Positions 1 through 8,610 of a DNA stretch of 64,000 nt are shown here, in pieces. This DNA is from Kaistia geumhonensis (GTDB taxonomy: Bacteria > Pseudomonadota > Alphaproteobacteria > Rhizobiales > Kaistiaceae), in assembly GCF_030815145.1 (NCBI RefSeq), contig NZ_JAUSWJ010000001.1, positions 1,798,001 through 1,862,000 of the forward strand, written 5' to 3'. Under the pieces are notes generated by a model. The model had not been told where the DNA came from. It saw nothing but the letters and a program-made list of their open reading frames with translations, and ran no database searches. The position numbers were made by a program, and so were the translations under genes. Numbering within the stretch: the first letter of the stretch is position 1; each line of letters opens with the position of its first letter.

Positions 1-359
1 CGTTCGAGCGACCAGCCGCCTTTGGCGCCGAGGCGCGCGGCCTGGTCGATGGCGACCTTCAGGTTGTCGTCGACCGACATTCCGGTGAAGAGACGCCGCC
101 CCTCCGGCACGATGGCGACGCCGCGCTTCACCATGCGGTCCGCCGACGTCCCGCCGACCGGCTCGCCGTCGAGGCGGACCATGTCGCGGCCAACGGGCAG
201 AAGGCCCATTACGGCGCGCAGGAAGGTCGACTTGCCGGCGCCGTTGGCGCCGATCAGCGCCACGGCCTCGCCGGCATGGAGCTCGACATCGACGCCATAG
301 AGCGCCTGGAAATCGCCGTAGCGGGCGATCAATCCATGCGTGGACAGGACGGCGCTCAT
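1..359 (-). CDS. livF: LIV-type ABC transporter ATP-binding protein, partial at window edge
   Basis: N-terminal half of a LivF-family ATPase (HAAT family), the subunit that powers uptake through a LivH/LivM membrane pair. The protein begins MSAVLSTHGLIARYGDFQAL and carries a Walker A motif, GANGAGKS, near residue 36, followed by the family's VAIVPEGRRLF stretch. The Walker B and signature motifs lie beyond base 1, so the gene is cut by the window and not broken. Its ATG overlaps the stop of the upstream livG gene by 4 bp (ATGA), so the two are translationally coupled. It is the most downstream gene visible in the large minus-strand aromatic operon. Its matching permeases are not in view and may lie beyond the edge. 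Confidence 0.9.
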   Translation of the reverse strand, partial: MSAVLSTHGLIARYGDFQALYGVDVELHAGEAVALIGANGAGKSTFLRAVMGLLPVGRDMVRLDGEPVGGTSADRMVKRGVAIVPEGRRLFTGMSVDDNLKVAIDQAARLGAKGGWSLE

Positions 360-1084
360 GCCTCGATCCCCATATAGACGCGCTGCACTTCCGGAAGCGC
401 GATGACCTCGGCAGGCGGCCCCTCGGCGATCCGCTCGCCGAAATTGAGAACCATCAGCCGGTCGGCGACGGCGAGCAGCGCGTGCAGGACATGCTCGATC
501 CAGACGATGGTGACGCCGCGGTCGCGGATGCGGCGGACGAGCCCGACCAGAGCCTTCGACTCGTCGTCGGTGAGCCCGCCGGCGATCTCGTCGAGCAGCA
601 GGAGCTTCGGGTCGGAGGCGAGCGCCCGCGCGAGTTCGAGCCGCTTGCGGTCGAGCAGCGTCAGCGCGCCCGCCTGGCGGTTGGCCTTGTCGGCGAGCTC
701 GCACTCCCGAAGCACGGCGGCACAGAAGGCGTAGCTCTCCTTTTCCGAGCGCCCGCCGCCGAACGCCGCGGCGACGAGCAGGTTCTCGAAGGTCGTCATG
801 CCCGAATAGGGGCGCGGGATCTGGTAGGTGCGCCCGATCCCCATCTTGCATCGGCGGAACGTCGGCTCGCCGCGCAGCGCCCGGCCGGCGAGATGGATCT
901 CGCCGCCCGAGACCTTCAGGTCGCCGCTGATCATGTTGAACAGCGTCGTCTTGCCGGCGCCGTTCGGGCCGAGGATGCCGAGCACCTCGCCCCGATTGAC
1001 GTCGAAGCTGACCTCATGCAGGACGCGGACGGCGCCGAAGGACTTCGACACGCCGCGCACCTCGAGAAGGACATTCTTGTCCAT
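356..1084 (-). CDS. livG: LIV-type ABC transporter ATP-binding protein (LivG family)
   Basis: 242-residue cytoplasmic ATPase. Visible motifs are Walker A GPNGAGKT near residue 33, a LivG-style signature LTLLDRKRLELARAL, Walker B LLLLDEIAGGL and the switch histidine in WIEHV. I chose the ATG at 1084 (MDKNVLLEVRG), the usual family start, over longer in-frame extensions into the upstream spacer. It lies 25 bp downstream of a substrate-binding protein gene and overlaps livF by 4 bp. It is close in sequence to the second livG at 8610-9335, so the operon carries two paralogous LIV ATPase pairs. The substrate is inferred from the surrounding ring-cleavage genes to be an aromatic acid or phenol and not an amino acid. 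Confidence 0.9.
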   Translation of the reverse strand: MDKNVLLEVRGVSKSFGAVRVLHEVSFDVNRGEVLGILGPNGAGKTTLFNMISGDLKVSGGEIHLAGRALRGEPTFRRCKMGIGRTYQIPRPYSGMTTFENLLVAAAFGGGRSEKESYAFCAAVLRECELADKANRQAGALTLLDRKRLELARALASDPKLLLLDEIAGGLTDDESKALVGLVRRIRDRGVTIVWIEHVLHALLAVADRLMVLNFGERIAEGPPAEVIALPEVQRVYMGIEA

Positions 1085-1109
1085 CGCTCCCCCCGCGTCC
1101 CGCATCATC

Positions 1110-2417
1110 TCACCAGGCGATCGGAACGATCTTCTGCTCGGGCGTGAAGAGCGTGTTGACCGAGTTGTCGACGATCTTGAGGTCATAGGGCCACTTGGTG
1201 CCCTTCACCCACTGGCCGCCGAAGATCGGGGTCTTGCAGACATTCTTGTGCGGCGAGCCGTCGAACTTGATCGGTCCGACAAGCGACTGCAGATTGGTCG
1301 CGGCGACGGCGTCGCGGTTGGCCTCGCGGGAGAGCGGATCGGACGAGCGCTTCAGCACGTCGATCGCCACCTCGAGCAGCGCATGCGAATAGCCGAGCGG
1401 CTGCGTCCACTGCTTCTTGGTGTCGGCCTCCCACTGGTCGGCGAGCTGGCGGCTGACTTCGCCGGTCAGTGACGACTTGAACGGGAAGGCCGGCGTCCAC
1501 CAGACCTCCGACGACATGCCGTTGCCGAGCGGTCCCATCGCCTCGACGCCGCTCGGAAAGAGCAGCGCCGCTGCGACGGTCACCGCCTTCGGCTTGAAGC
1601 CCTGCTGGTTGCACTGCGTGACGAAGGTCTTCAGATCGTCGGGATAGGTGATGCCGCCGATGATCTCGCAATTGTTCTTCTTGAACTCGGCGATCTGCGC
1701 CGAGAAGTCATTGGTGCGCGGCTGGAAGTAGCCGGGAACGAACACCTCGTAGCCGGCCTTCTTGGTCGGCACCGGCAGGCCGTATTCGTCGTTGCCCCAG
1801 GTCTCGCCGTCGATGTTCTGGGGGAAGAGCATGCCGACCTTCTTGTTGGTCTCCAGCCCGTTCCACAGCCCGACAAAGGTGTTCAGCGCCTCGTCGAGGC
1901 CCCAGAAGAAGTGATAGGTCCAGTTGAACTCCTGCTTGCCGCCGCCACGCGGGAAGACGACGGCCTGCCAAGGCGCGCCCGAGGAGAGGCAAGGCGTCTC
2001 GTAGAGCTCCGCCTGCTCGGCCGCCGGCAGGATCGTGTCGGTGGTCGAGGCCGGCAGCAGCAGGTGAATCTCGTCGTTGAGGATGAGATTGCCGGCGATT
2101 TCGGCCGACTTGTTCGGGTTCGACTGGCTGTCGCGGTCGAGGATCTCGATCTCGTAGGTCTTGCCGTTCGAGGATTCGAGCTTGCCGCCGAGCGCGGCGC
2201 GGATCTTCCCGAGCGTATAGCCGTCGGTCTCGCCGAAAAGCGCCAGCGGGCCCGTGGTCGGGCTGATATAGCCGACCTTGATCTTGCCGGCCGTCTCCGC
2301 CCGAGCATAGCCGGGCAGCGCCAGGCTGGAGGCCGCGGCGCTGGCCGCGAGGCCCTTCAGCACGCTGCGCCGGCTCGGCGCGATGCCCGATCTCAGGATC
2401 CTGTTGTAGTAGGTCAT
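1110..2417 (-). CDS. ABC transporter substrate-binding protein (LIV/HAAT type), Tat-exported
   Basis: 435-residue periplasmic binding protein of the Leu/Ile/Val-binding family. The N-terminus has a twin-arginine signal (PSRRSVLKGL, then a short hydrophobic stretch ending near ARAE), so it is probably exported folded through Tat. The mature part opens with KIKVGYISPTTGPLALFGE, typical of the family. The ATG at 2417 is supported by a GGAGG Shine-Dalgarno about 7 bases upstream; the reading frame runs further upstream but without support. It precedes livG and livF (1-1084). A second binding protein of the same family at 9391-10662 shares the layout and many motifs, for example SSEVWW and WTQP. 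Ligand specificity cannot be read from sequence; an aromatic ligand is inferred from context. Confidence 0.88.
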   Translation of the reverse strand: MTYYNRILRSGIAPSRRSVLKGLAASAAASSLALPGYARAETAGKIKVGYISPTTGPLALFGETDGYTLGKIRAALGGKLESSNGKTYEIEILDRDSQSNPNKSAEIAGNLILNDEIHLLLPASTTDTILPAAEQAELYETPCLSSGAPWQAVVFPRGGGKQEFNWTYHFFWGLDEALNTFVGLWNGLETNKKVGMLFPQNIDGETWGNDEYGLPVPTKKAGYEVFVPGYFQPRTNDFSAQIAEFKKNNCEIIGGITYPDDLKTFVTQCNQQGFKPKAVTVAAALLFPSGVEAMGPLGNGMSSEVWWTPAFPFKSSLTGEVSRQLADQWEADTKKQWTQPLGYSHALLEVAIDVLKRSSDPLSREANRDAVAATNLQSLVGPIKFDGSPHKNVCKTPIFGGQWVKGTKWPYDLKIVDNSVNTLFTPEQKIVPIAW

Positions 2418-2485
2418 TCCGGTATCCTCCCTCTGGATATTCGCTTCCGTCCGGCCCTCCCTGGCCGTCCGGCATTTGGGCGCGC

Positions 2486-3304
2486 TCAGGTCATGCGGGT
2501 CAGCGATCCGCCGTCGATGACGATGAGCGAGCCGGTGAAATAGGCGCCGGCCGGCGAAGCCAGCAGCAGCGCCAGTCCCTTGATGTCCTCCACATCGCCG
2601 ATCCTCCCGATCAGCGACTGGCTCTCGAAGGCGGCGCGGTCTTCCTTGTTGCGCAGCCGTCCGCCGGCGATGTTGGTGATGAAGGGCCCCGGCAGGATGG
2701 CGTTGACGCGGATGCCGTAGGCGCCGAGTTCCATGGCCATGTGGCGGACGAAGTGGTTCACCGCCGCCTTGGCCGGCATGTAGGACGTGCCGACGATGCT
2801 CTCGTTGATGAGCGCGGCGATCGAGGAGGTGACGATGATCTCGCCGCCGCCATGCCCCTTCATGTGGCGGACGGCGTTCTTCACCGTCGTGTAGACCGAG
2901 GTCAGGTTGATCTCGATGCCGCGGTCCCACTGCTCGTCGGGGATGTTCTCGATGGCGCCGGCGGGGTTGCGCTCGCCGGTCGGCGTGTTGAAGCCGGGGC
3001 CGGGATCGATGCCGGCATTGGCGAACACCGTGTCGATGCGGCCGTGGCGGGCGGCGACGAGGTCGAATGCCGCCGCCATGGCCGGCCGGTCGCCGACATC
3101 GACGATCTCGCCCCAGACATCCCAGCCCTTGTCGCCCAGTTCGGCGACGGCCTTCTTCAGCCCGACCGGATCGATGTCGAAGATCGCGACGCGGGCGCCA
3201 TGCTCGGCCATGATCTCCGCATAGGCCTTGCCGATGCCGCTGGCGCCGCCGGTGACGATCACCGACTTGCCGCGGACGTCGAACATTGTCTCGAGAGCAG
3301 CCAT
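2486..3304 (-). CDS. Short-chain dehydrogenase/reductase (SDR)
   Basis: 272-residue classical SDR oxidoreductase. It has the nucleotide-binding glycine motif VTGGASGIGKA near residue 18, the NAG motif (FANAG), and the catalytic Ser plus YxxxK (SYMPAK). It ends with the usual IVIDGGSLTRM tail. It starts at the ATG at 3304, 10 bp downstream of the intradiol dioxygenase stop, inside the aromatic operon. It could oxidise a side-chain alcohol or a dihydrodiol-type intermediate before ring hydroxylation. That role is inference; the family alone does not define the substrate. Confidence 0.85.
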   Translation of the reverse strand: MAALETMFDVRGKSVIVTGGASGIGKAYAEIMAEHGARVAIFDIDPVGLKKAVAELGDKGWDVWGEIVDVGDRPAMAAAFDLVAARHGRIDTVFANAGIDPGPGFNTPTGERNPAGAIENIPDEQWDRGIEINLTSVYTTVKNAVRHMKGHGGGEIIVTSSIAALINESIVGTSYMPAKAAVNHFVRHMAMELGAYGIRVNAILPGPFITNIAGGRLRNKEDRAAFESQSLIGRIGDVEDIKGLALLLASPAGAYFTGSLIVIDGGSLTRMT

Positions 3305-3314
3305 CTCTTTCCCC

Positions 3315-4205
3315 TCAGGCGCCCTTCCGGCGCGCCAGCACGAAATCGAATTCCACGTCGTAATAGGGAGCAGCGAGCCCCACGGTCTTCGCCGCGGCCG
3401 CGTCGTCGATCTTCACGAATTCGGCGAGGAGGCTCTTCTTCACGCCGAAGACGGCGTCCGAATTGATGTAGGGGTCGTCCGGATCGAAGATATGCGTCGT
3501 CAGTGGCTCGAAGCCCTCGGCCGTGATGATGTAGTGGAGATGCGCCGGGCGGTAGGGATGGCGGCCGAGCGCGCCGAGCAGCTTGCCGACAGGGCCGTCG
3601 TCGGGGATCGGGTAGTATTTCGGCTTGACGCCGCGGAACCAGTAGCGGCCGTCGGCGCCGGTACGGAACACGCCGCGCAGGTTGAAGTCTGGCTGGATGC
3701 CCTTCTGCTGGACGTCGTAGAAGCCCTCGTCATTGGCCTGCCAGACATCGATCTTGGCGTTCTCGACCGGGTTGCCCTTCGTGTCGAGGATGTGGCCATG
3801 CACGAACATCGGCTCGCCCTTCTGGTCGAGACAGATGTCGGCGCCCATCGGCAGTTCGGGCGCGTCGTCGACATGGAAGGGGCCGAGCACTGTCGATTCG
3901 GACGCGCCGGAGGGCTTCCGGTTGTTGATGGCGTCGACGAGCATCGACACGCCGAGCACGTCGGAGAGCAGGATGTATTCCTGCCGCCATTCGTTGCAGA
4001 TCTGGCCTGTCTCGGTGAGGAAGAGGATGGCGCGGAACCATTCCTCCTGCGTCGGCTCGACCTCCTTGACCGCCTCGTGCAGCTTGCGCACCAGGACGGC
4101 CATGATCTCCTTCAGCCGCTCGTCCTTGGCATTGGCGTTGCGGGCGATGACGACGTCGGCCGAGTCCTCTTCGGTGAAGTAGCCGTATTCGTGGTCCTGC
4201 GGCAT
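3315..4205 (-). CDS. Intradiol ring-cleavage dioxygenase (hydroxyquinol/catechol 1,2-dioxygenase family)
   Basis: 296-residue non-haem Fe(III) dioxygenase that opens catecholic rings between the two hydroxyls. It has an N-terminal helical dimerisation domain (residues ~20-110) followed by the beta-sandwich catalytic domain. The expected iron ligands are visible: Tyr in DEGFYDVQ, Tyr in KPKYYPIP, and the two histidines of RPAHLHY. With a phenol-type hydroxylase next door (4217-5971) and maleylacetate reductase in the same operon, hydroxyquinol is the likeliest substrate, giving maleylacetate. Starts MPQDHEYGYFTEE at 4205, 11 bp after the monooxygenase stop. A paralogue sits at the promoter-proximal end of the operon (13369-14373). 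Confidence 0.87.
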   Translation of the reverse strand: MPQDHEYGYFTEEDSADVVIARNANAKDERLKEIMAVLVRKLHEAVKEVEPTQEEWFRAILFLTETGQICNEWRQEYILLSDVLGVSMLVDAINNRKPSGASESTVLGPFHVDDAPELPMGADICLDQKGEPMFVHGHILDTKGNPVENAKIDVWQANDEGFYDVQQKGIQPDFNLRGVFRTGADGRYWFRGVKPKYYPIPDDGPVGKLLGALGRHPYRPAHLHYIITAEGFEPLTTHIFDPDDPYINSDAVFGVKKSLLAEFVKIDDAAAAKTVGLAAPYYDVEFDFVLARRKGA

Positions 4206-4216
4206 GACCGTCCTCC

Positions 4217-5971
4217 TCAGCGCGCCAGGATGTGGGTGAGCACGCGGCGAAGCTCGGCCGCCGGGTCGGCGGCGATCGTCTTCGCCCGCCAGGCGACGTG
4301 ATGGTCGGGCCGCACCAGCAGACAACCGCTGTCGCCGATCTCGCTCGCGCGGGCGAAGTCGCCGACATGGTCCTCGAGCGGGCGGCGCGGCCCGATCACA
4401 TGGGCGCGGATCGGCATCCCCAGCTCGGCGGAGAGCTTTTCGGCCGCCTCGACCCAGGCCTCGCCGCCGATGCCGGTCAGGATCGTGAATTCGCCATGGC
4501 CGGTGAGGTCGAGCGTCGAGACCTTGCGGCCGGCGCGGTCGAACACCCAGACATGCGGCAGCCTCGCCCCCGGCCAGGTGGTCGGCTGATAGTGCAGCTC
4601 GGCATCCTTCTCGAAGGGCGGTTCCGCCTCGCCGTCGGTGACCGCGGCGTTCGAGCGGTAGCGCTGGTTCATCTCGACGCCATGCGCGTCGAACTCGTAT
4701 TTCTTGAAGGCGATCGCCTGGCGCAGCGCCTCGCGCTGCTTTTCGGCTGCCGGCGTCGCGTCGGCGCGGGCGTCCATGTTGCGCTGGATCTTCTCGTGAT
4801 CGACGCCGCCATCCATGCCGAGCGCCTCGAAGATCGGCCCGAACTCGGCGATCGACTTGTTGGCGCGGGTCACGATCTGGCGGGCGATCGGCGCCCGCTC
4901 GGCCGAGTAGCTGTCGAGGAGGCCCATGCCGGCCTGGCCCTTCACCACCTTGGCGAGCTTCCAGGCGAGGTTGAAGCCGTCCTGGATCGAGGTGTTGGAG
5001 CCGAGGCCGTTCGACGGCGGATGACGGTGCGCCGCATCGCCCATGATGAAGGCGCGGCCTTTCTGCAGATGGGTCGCGAAGCAGTTGTTGACGGTCCAGG
5101 TATTCGCGCCGAGCAGCTCGATCTCGAGCGAGGGATCGCCGACCAGCTGGCGGGCGACGCCGGTCGCGAATTCCGGCGTCACGTCCGGCGGCGGCTGGTT
5201 GATGTCGTAGCCCCAGACGATGAGCCACTCGTTCCACGGCCGCACCATGCGCACGAGGCCCATGCCGATGCCGCCGACATCGGCGCCGGGCTGCATGACC
5301 CAGTAGAGGACGCTCGGCCGATGCGCGACATAGCGCGAGAGATCGGCGCGGAAGAGGATGTTCATCGAGCCGCCGACGCCCATCTTCCCCTCGAAGGGCA
5401 GGCCGAGATGCTCGGCGACGAGCGAGTTGCCGCCATCGGCGCCGACGAGGAATTTCGAGCGGACGGTCAGGTCCTTGCCCGTCAGGCGGTCGCGCAGCGT
5501 CGTGGTGACGCCGTCGTCGTCCTGAACATGGGAAAGATATTCGGTGCTCATGCGGGACTGCGTGCCGCGGGCGCAGGCCGTCTTGAACAGGATCGGCTCC
5601 ATGAAGGTCTGCGGCAGATCGTTCATGAAGCAGGGCGAGGAGAGCAGATGCTCGGCCTTGGAGAGCGGGTGCGTGCCCCAGCTCTTCATGCGGCCGATCT
5701 CCTCGCCGGCGAGGCTCTCGCAGAACACGTTCTCGCCCATGATCTCCTGGGGCGAGGCATGCATCATCGCCTCGGTCTCGACGTCGGGCCCGAGATCGCG
5801 CAGCACTTCCATGGCGCGCTGGTTGGTGATGTGGGCGCGCGGCGTGTTGGCGAGCCAGCGGTAGCGGTTGACGATGAGATTGGCGACGCCATAGCTCGAG
5901 AGCAGCGCGGCCGTGGCCGAGCCGGCCGGGCCGGTGCCCACGATGAGGACGTCGGTTTCGATATCGGCCAT
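4217..5971 (-). CDS. FAD-dependent aromatic monooxygenase (TfdB / resorcinol hydroxylase-like)
   Basis: 584-residue class A flavoprotein hydroxylase. It has the FAD-binding dinucleotide motif VGTGPAGSA at residues ~11-19, a DG-type motif (GADGGNSLVAEHL) and the GD motif GDAAHRHPPSNGLGSNT, which is characteristic of the phenol/2,4-dichlorophenol hydroxylase branch. It would add a hydroxyl ortho to an existing phenolic OH using NAD(P)H and O2. Followed by an intradiol dioxygenase and with maleylacetate reductase in the operon, conversion of resorcinol or a similar phenol to hydroxyquinol is the best guess. Its ATG shares one base with the livM stop (TGATG), so transport and hydroxylation are translationally coupled. 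Confidence 0.87.
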   Translation of the reverse strand: MADIETDVLIVGTGPAGSATAALLSSYGVANLIVNRYRWLANTPRAHITNQRAMEVLRDLGPDVETEAMMHASPQEIMGENVFCESLAGEEIGRMKSWGTHPLSKAEHLLSSPCFMNDLPQTFMEPILFKTACARGTQSRMSTEYLSHVQDDDGVTTTLRDRLTGKDLTVRSKFLVGADGGNSLVAEHLGLPFEGKMGVGGSMNILFRADLSRYVAHRPSVLYWVMQPGADVGGIGMGLVRMVRPWNEWLIVWGYDINQPPPDVTPEFATGVARQLVGDPSLEIELLGANTWTVNNCFATHLQKGRAFIMGDAAHRHPPSNGLGSNTSIQDGFNLAWKLAKVVKGQAGMGLLDSYSAERAPIARQIVTRANKSIAEFGPIFEALGMDGGVDHEKIQRNMDARADATPAAEKQREALRQAIAFKKYEFDAHGVEMNQRYRSNAAVTDGEAEPPFEKDAELHYQPTTWPGARLPHVWVFDRAGRKVSTLDLTGHGEFTILTGIGGEAWVEAAEKLSAELGMPIRAHVIGPRRPLEDHVGDFARASEIGDSGCLLVRPDHHVAWRAKTIAADPAAELRRVLTHILAR

Positions 5972-7035
5972 CAGGTTCCCCCTTGGATCTTCGGCCCGGA
6001 CAGCCTGCGGCGGACCGGGAACAGGTGCAGGCCGGTGCGGGAGGAGACGAGGCCCCAGAGCCCTTTCGGCGCGAACAGCATGACGGCGATGGCGATGAGC
6101 CCGAGCGTCAGCAGGTACCAGCTGCCATAGTCCGCGAGCGCGGAGCGCAGCAGGAAGAAGACGATCACCCCGACGATCGGACCCTCGATGGTGCCGATGC
6201 CGCCGATGACGACGATGAAGATGACGTAGGCGGTCCAGTCGGTGACCGCGAAGGCGGCACCGGGCGAGATGCGCGCCGTCTGCATGAAGACGAGGCCACC
6301 GACGAGGCCGGTGGCGGCGGCGGCCAGCAGGAACACCGCCCATTTGAGCCGCACCGCGTCGACGCCGACCGACTGCGCCGCATCGATGTTGTCGCGCAGC
6401 GCCGCCAGCGCCAGGCCGAGGCGGTTCCTGAGCAGCCAGTAGATGCCGCCGGTGATCGCGACCGCGAGGATGAGCGCCAGCCAATAAGCGAGGATGTCGC
6501 GCGCCGCCGCCTCGCGCACGCCGAACAGCGCGCGGACGAGATCGACGCCCATGATGTTGCCCGTCGCCTCGCGTGGCAACGAGGTGCCCGTGCCGCCGCC
6601 GAGCGCCTTCCATTGTGCGACGAGGAGGCGCGTCACCTCGGCGATCACCCATGTGCCGATGGCGAAATAGGCGCCCTGCAGGCGGAAGGCGAAGAAGGCG
6701 GTCGGGATCGCGAGGAGCAGCGCCGCGACGCCGCCGGCGAGGATCGCAACGACCGGATTCCAGCCGAGGAGGATGACGGCAGCGAACATCGCATAGGCGC
6801 CGATGCCGACGAAGGCCTGCTGCCCGACCGAGACCAGCCCGCCATAGCCGGCGAGGAGGTTCCACAGCTGCGCCAGCGCCAGCATGGTCAGGATGAAGAA
6901 CAGGTCCTGGATCGTGCTCCGCGAAACGAAGGCCGGCAGCGCGAAGCCGACGGCGATGAGGACAAGCGCGACGAGGCCGGTGATCGTGCCCGCTCTGGTG
7001 CGGGTAGTGAGGCGATAGGCCGTGGGCATGGACAT
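5971..7035 (-). CDS. livM: LIV-type ABC transporter permease (LivM family)
   Basis: 354-residue inner-membrane permease with many hydrophobic segments and the LivM family stretch NLLAGYGGLVSVGQQAFVGIGAYAMF near residues 60-85. It forms the pore with LivH. The start at 7035 is chosen because GAGGAGG lies about 6 bases upstream; a second ATG two codons in is less well placed. It is 10 bp after livH and touches the monooxygenase gene by one base. With livH, livF and livG (7046-9335) and the binding protein at 9391 it makes one complete five-component importer inside the aromatic operon. Confidence 0.9.
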   Translation of the reverse strand: MSMPTAYRLTTRTRAGTITGLVALVLIAVGFALPAFVSRSTIQDLFFILTMLALAQLWNLLAGYGGLVSVGQQAFVGIGAYAMFAAVILLGWNPVVAILAGGVAALLLAIPTAFFAFRLQGAYFAIGTWVIAEVTRLLVAQWKALGGGTGTSLPREATGNIMGVDLVRALFGVREAAARDILAYWLALILAVAITGGIYWLLRNRLGLALAALRDNIDAAQSVGVDAVRLKWAVFLLAAAATGLVGGLVFMQTARISPGAAFAVTDWTAYVIFIVVIGGIGTIEGPIVGVIVFFLLRSALADYGSWYLLTLGLIAIAVMLFAPKGLWGLVSSRTGLHLFPVRRRLSGPKIQGGT

Positions 7036-7045
7036 CGGCGCCTCC

Positions 7046-7909
7046 TCAATCCACCGCGCGCGGGAAGAGCCCGCGCGGCCTGACGAGAAGGACGGCCAGG
7101 AAGGCGAGATGGCCGGCGAGAATCTGCCATTCCGGGTTGATCGCGGCGCCCAGCGTCTGCGCGACGCCGATGATGATGCCGCCGGCCAGTGTCCCCCAGA
7201 GGCTCCCGAGCCCGCCGATGATCACGGCCTCGAAGGCGTAGAGCAGCCGGGCCGGACCGATCGAGGGATCGAAATTGGCGCGCATGCCGAGATAGAGCGC
7301 CGCCACCGTCACCACGACCATCGCGAGGCCGGTCGCGACCGCGAAGACGCGCTTCGGCTCGATGCCCATCAGCGAGGCGGTGACTGGGTCGTCGGAAGTG
7401 GCGCGGAACGCGCGGCCGAGCGCCGTCTGATAGAAGATCGCATTGAGGACGACGATGACGAGGATCGCCGAGCCGAAGGTCAGGAGCGGCATCACGCCGA
7501 CCGTGACGACGCCGAGATCGAGCGAGGCGCCCTCCAGCGTCCCGGCCGGAATGCGGCGGCTGTCGGCCGAGAAGGCCTCGAGCAGGCCGTTCTGCAACGC
7601 GACAGAGAGCCCGAAGGTGACGAGGAGCGGCGGCAGGATGTCCTTGCCGAGCACGCGGTTGAGCACCAGCGATTGCAGCAGCCATCCGGCGAGGAACATC
7701 AGCGGCGCCGCGACGAGGGCGGCGAGAAAGGGCGAGAGCCCCAGCGTGGAGACGCCGAGCAGGATCAGATAGGCCGCGAAGACGATGAGGTCGCCATGCG
7801 CGAGATTGACCAGCCGCATGATCCCGAAGACGAGGCTGAGGCCGGCGGCGAACAGCGCATAGAGGCCGCCGAGCAGGATTCCCTGGACGAGCGTGTCGAC
7901 GATCATCAT
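7046..7909 (-). CDS. livH: LIV-type ABC transporter permease (LivH family)
   Basis: 287-residue membrane permease of the LivH family. It has the conserved opening GILLGGLYALFAAGLSLVFG and IMRLVNLAHGDLIVFAAY in the first 50 residues, and hydrophobic helices throughout. It starts at tandem ATGs (ATGATG) at 7909; the first overlaps the livF stop by 4 bp. It acts with LivM as the translocation channel for the aromatic-operon transporter. Confidence 0.9.
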   Translation of the reverse strand: MMIVDTLVQGILLGGLYALFAAGLSLVFGIMRLVNLAHGDLIVFAAYLILLGVSTLGLSPFLAALVAAPLMFLAGWLLQSLVLNRVLGKDILPPLLVTFGLSVALQNGLLEAFSADSRRIPAGTLEGASLDLGVVTVGVMPLLTFGSAILVIVVLNAIFYQTALGRAFRATSDDPVTASLMGIEPKRVFAVATGLAMVVVTVAALYLGMRANFDPSIGPARLLYAFEAVIIGGLGSLWGTLAGGIIIGVAQTLGAAINPEWQILAGHLAFLAVLLVRPRGLFPRAVD

Positions 7910-8610
7910 GCCGCGGCTCCGAAATAGGCGGCATGGATGGCCTCGCGCGACACCGTGCCGGCCGGCGCCGTGAGCGTCACGCGCCCCTCCATCATGCAGT
8001 AGATGCGATCGGCGACGGCGAGCGCCTTGCCGATATCCTGCTCGACCAGCACGACGGCCGCGCCGCCGGCGCGGATGCGCGGCAGGCTCGCATAGATGTC
8101 GCGGATGACCACCGGCGCGAGGCCGAGGCTGATCTCGTCGCAGAGCAGCAGTTCGGGGTTCGACATCAGCGCGCGGCCGATCGCGACCATCTGCTGCTGG
8201 CCGCCGGAAAGCGCCGTGCCGGGGTTGCGGCGCCTCTCGCGCAGGATCGGGAAGAGATCGTAGATCGCGTCGAGGTTCCAGGGGCCCGCCGCCTTGCGCG
8301 CCCCGGCCCCGATGAGGAGGTTCTCCTCGACCGTCAGCGAGGGAAAGAGCTTCCTCCCCTCCGGCACCATAGCGATGCCCCGCTTCAGGACATCGGCGGC
8401 CGGCAGCGCGCCGATCGGCTCGCCGCGATGCAGCACCATGCCGGGCTCGTTGCGCAGCACGCCGGTGATCGAGCGCATCAGCGTCGACTTGCCGGCGCCA
8501 TTGGCGCCGATGATGGCTACGCATTCGCCGGCATCGACGGCGATGTCGACGCCGAACAGGGCGCGGAACTGGCCGTAGCTTGCGGTGAGGGCGCGGGTCT
8601 CGAGCAGCAT
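7906..8610 (-). CDS. livF: LIV-type ABC transporter ATP-binding protein (LivF family)
   Basis: 234-residue ATPase with Walker A GANGAGKS near residue 35, the LivF stretch IAMVPEGRKLFPSLTVEENL, ABC signature LSGGQQQMVAIGRAL, Walker B LLLCDEISLGLAP and the switch region VLVEQD. Note Cys just before the Walker B aspartate. Starts at ATG 8610, sharing one base with the livG stop (TGATG), and overlaps livH by 4 bp. Second LivF in the operon; the other is cut by base 1. Confidence 0.92.
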   Translation of the reverse strand: MLLETRALTASYGQFRALFGVDIAVDAGECVAIIGANGAGKSTLMRSITGVLRNEPGMVLHRGEPIGALPAADVLKRGIAMVPEGRKLFPSLTVEENLLIGAGARKAAGPWNLDAIYDLFPILRERRRNPGTALSGGQQQMVAIGRALMSNPELLLCDEISLGLAPVVIRDIYASLPRIRAGGAAVVLVEQDIGKALAVADRIYCMMEGRVTLTAPAGTVSREAIHAAYFGAAA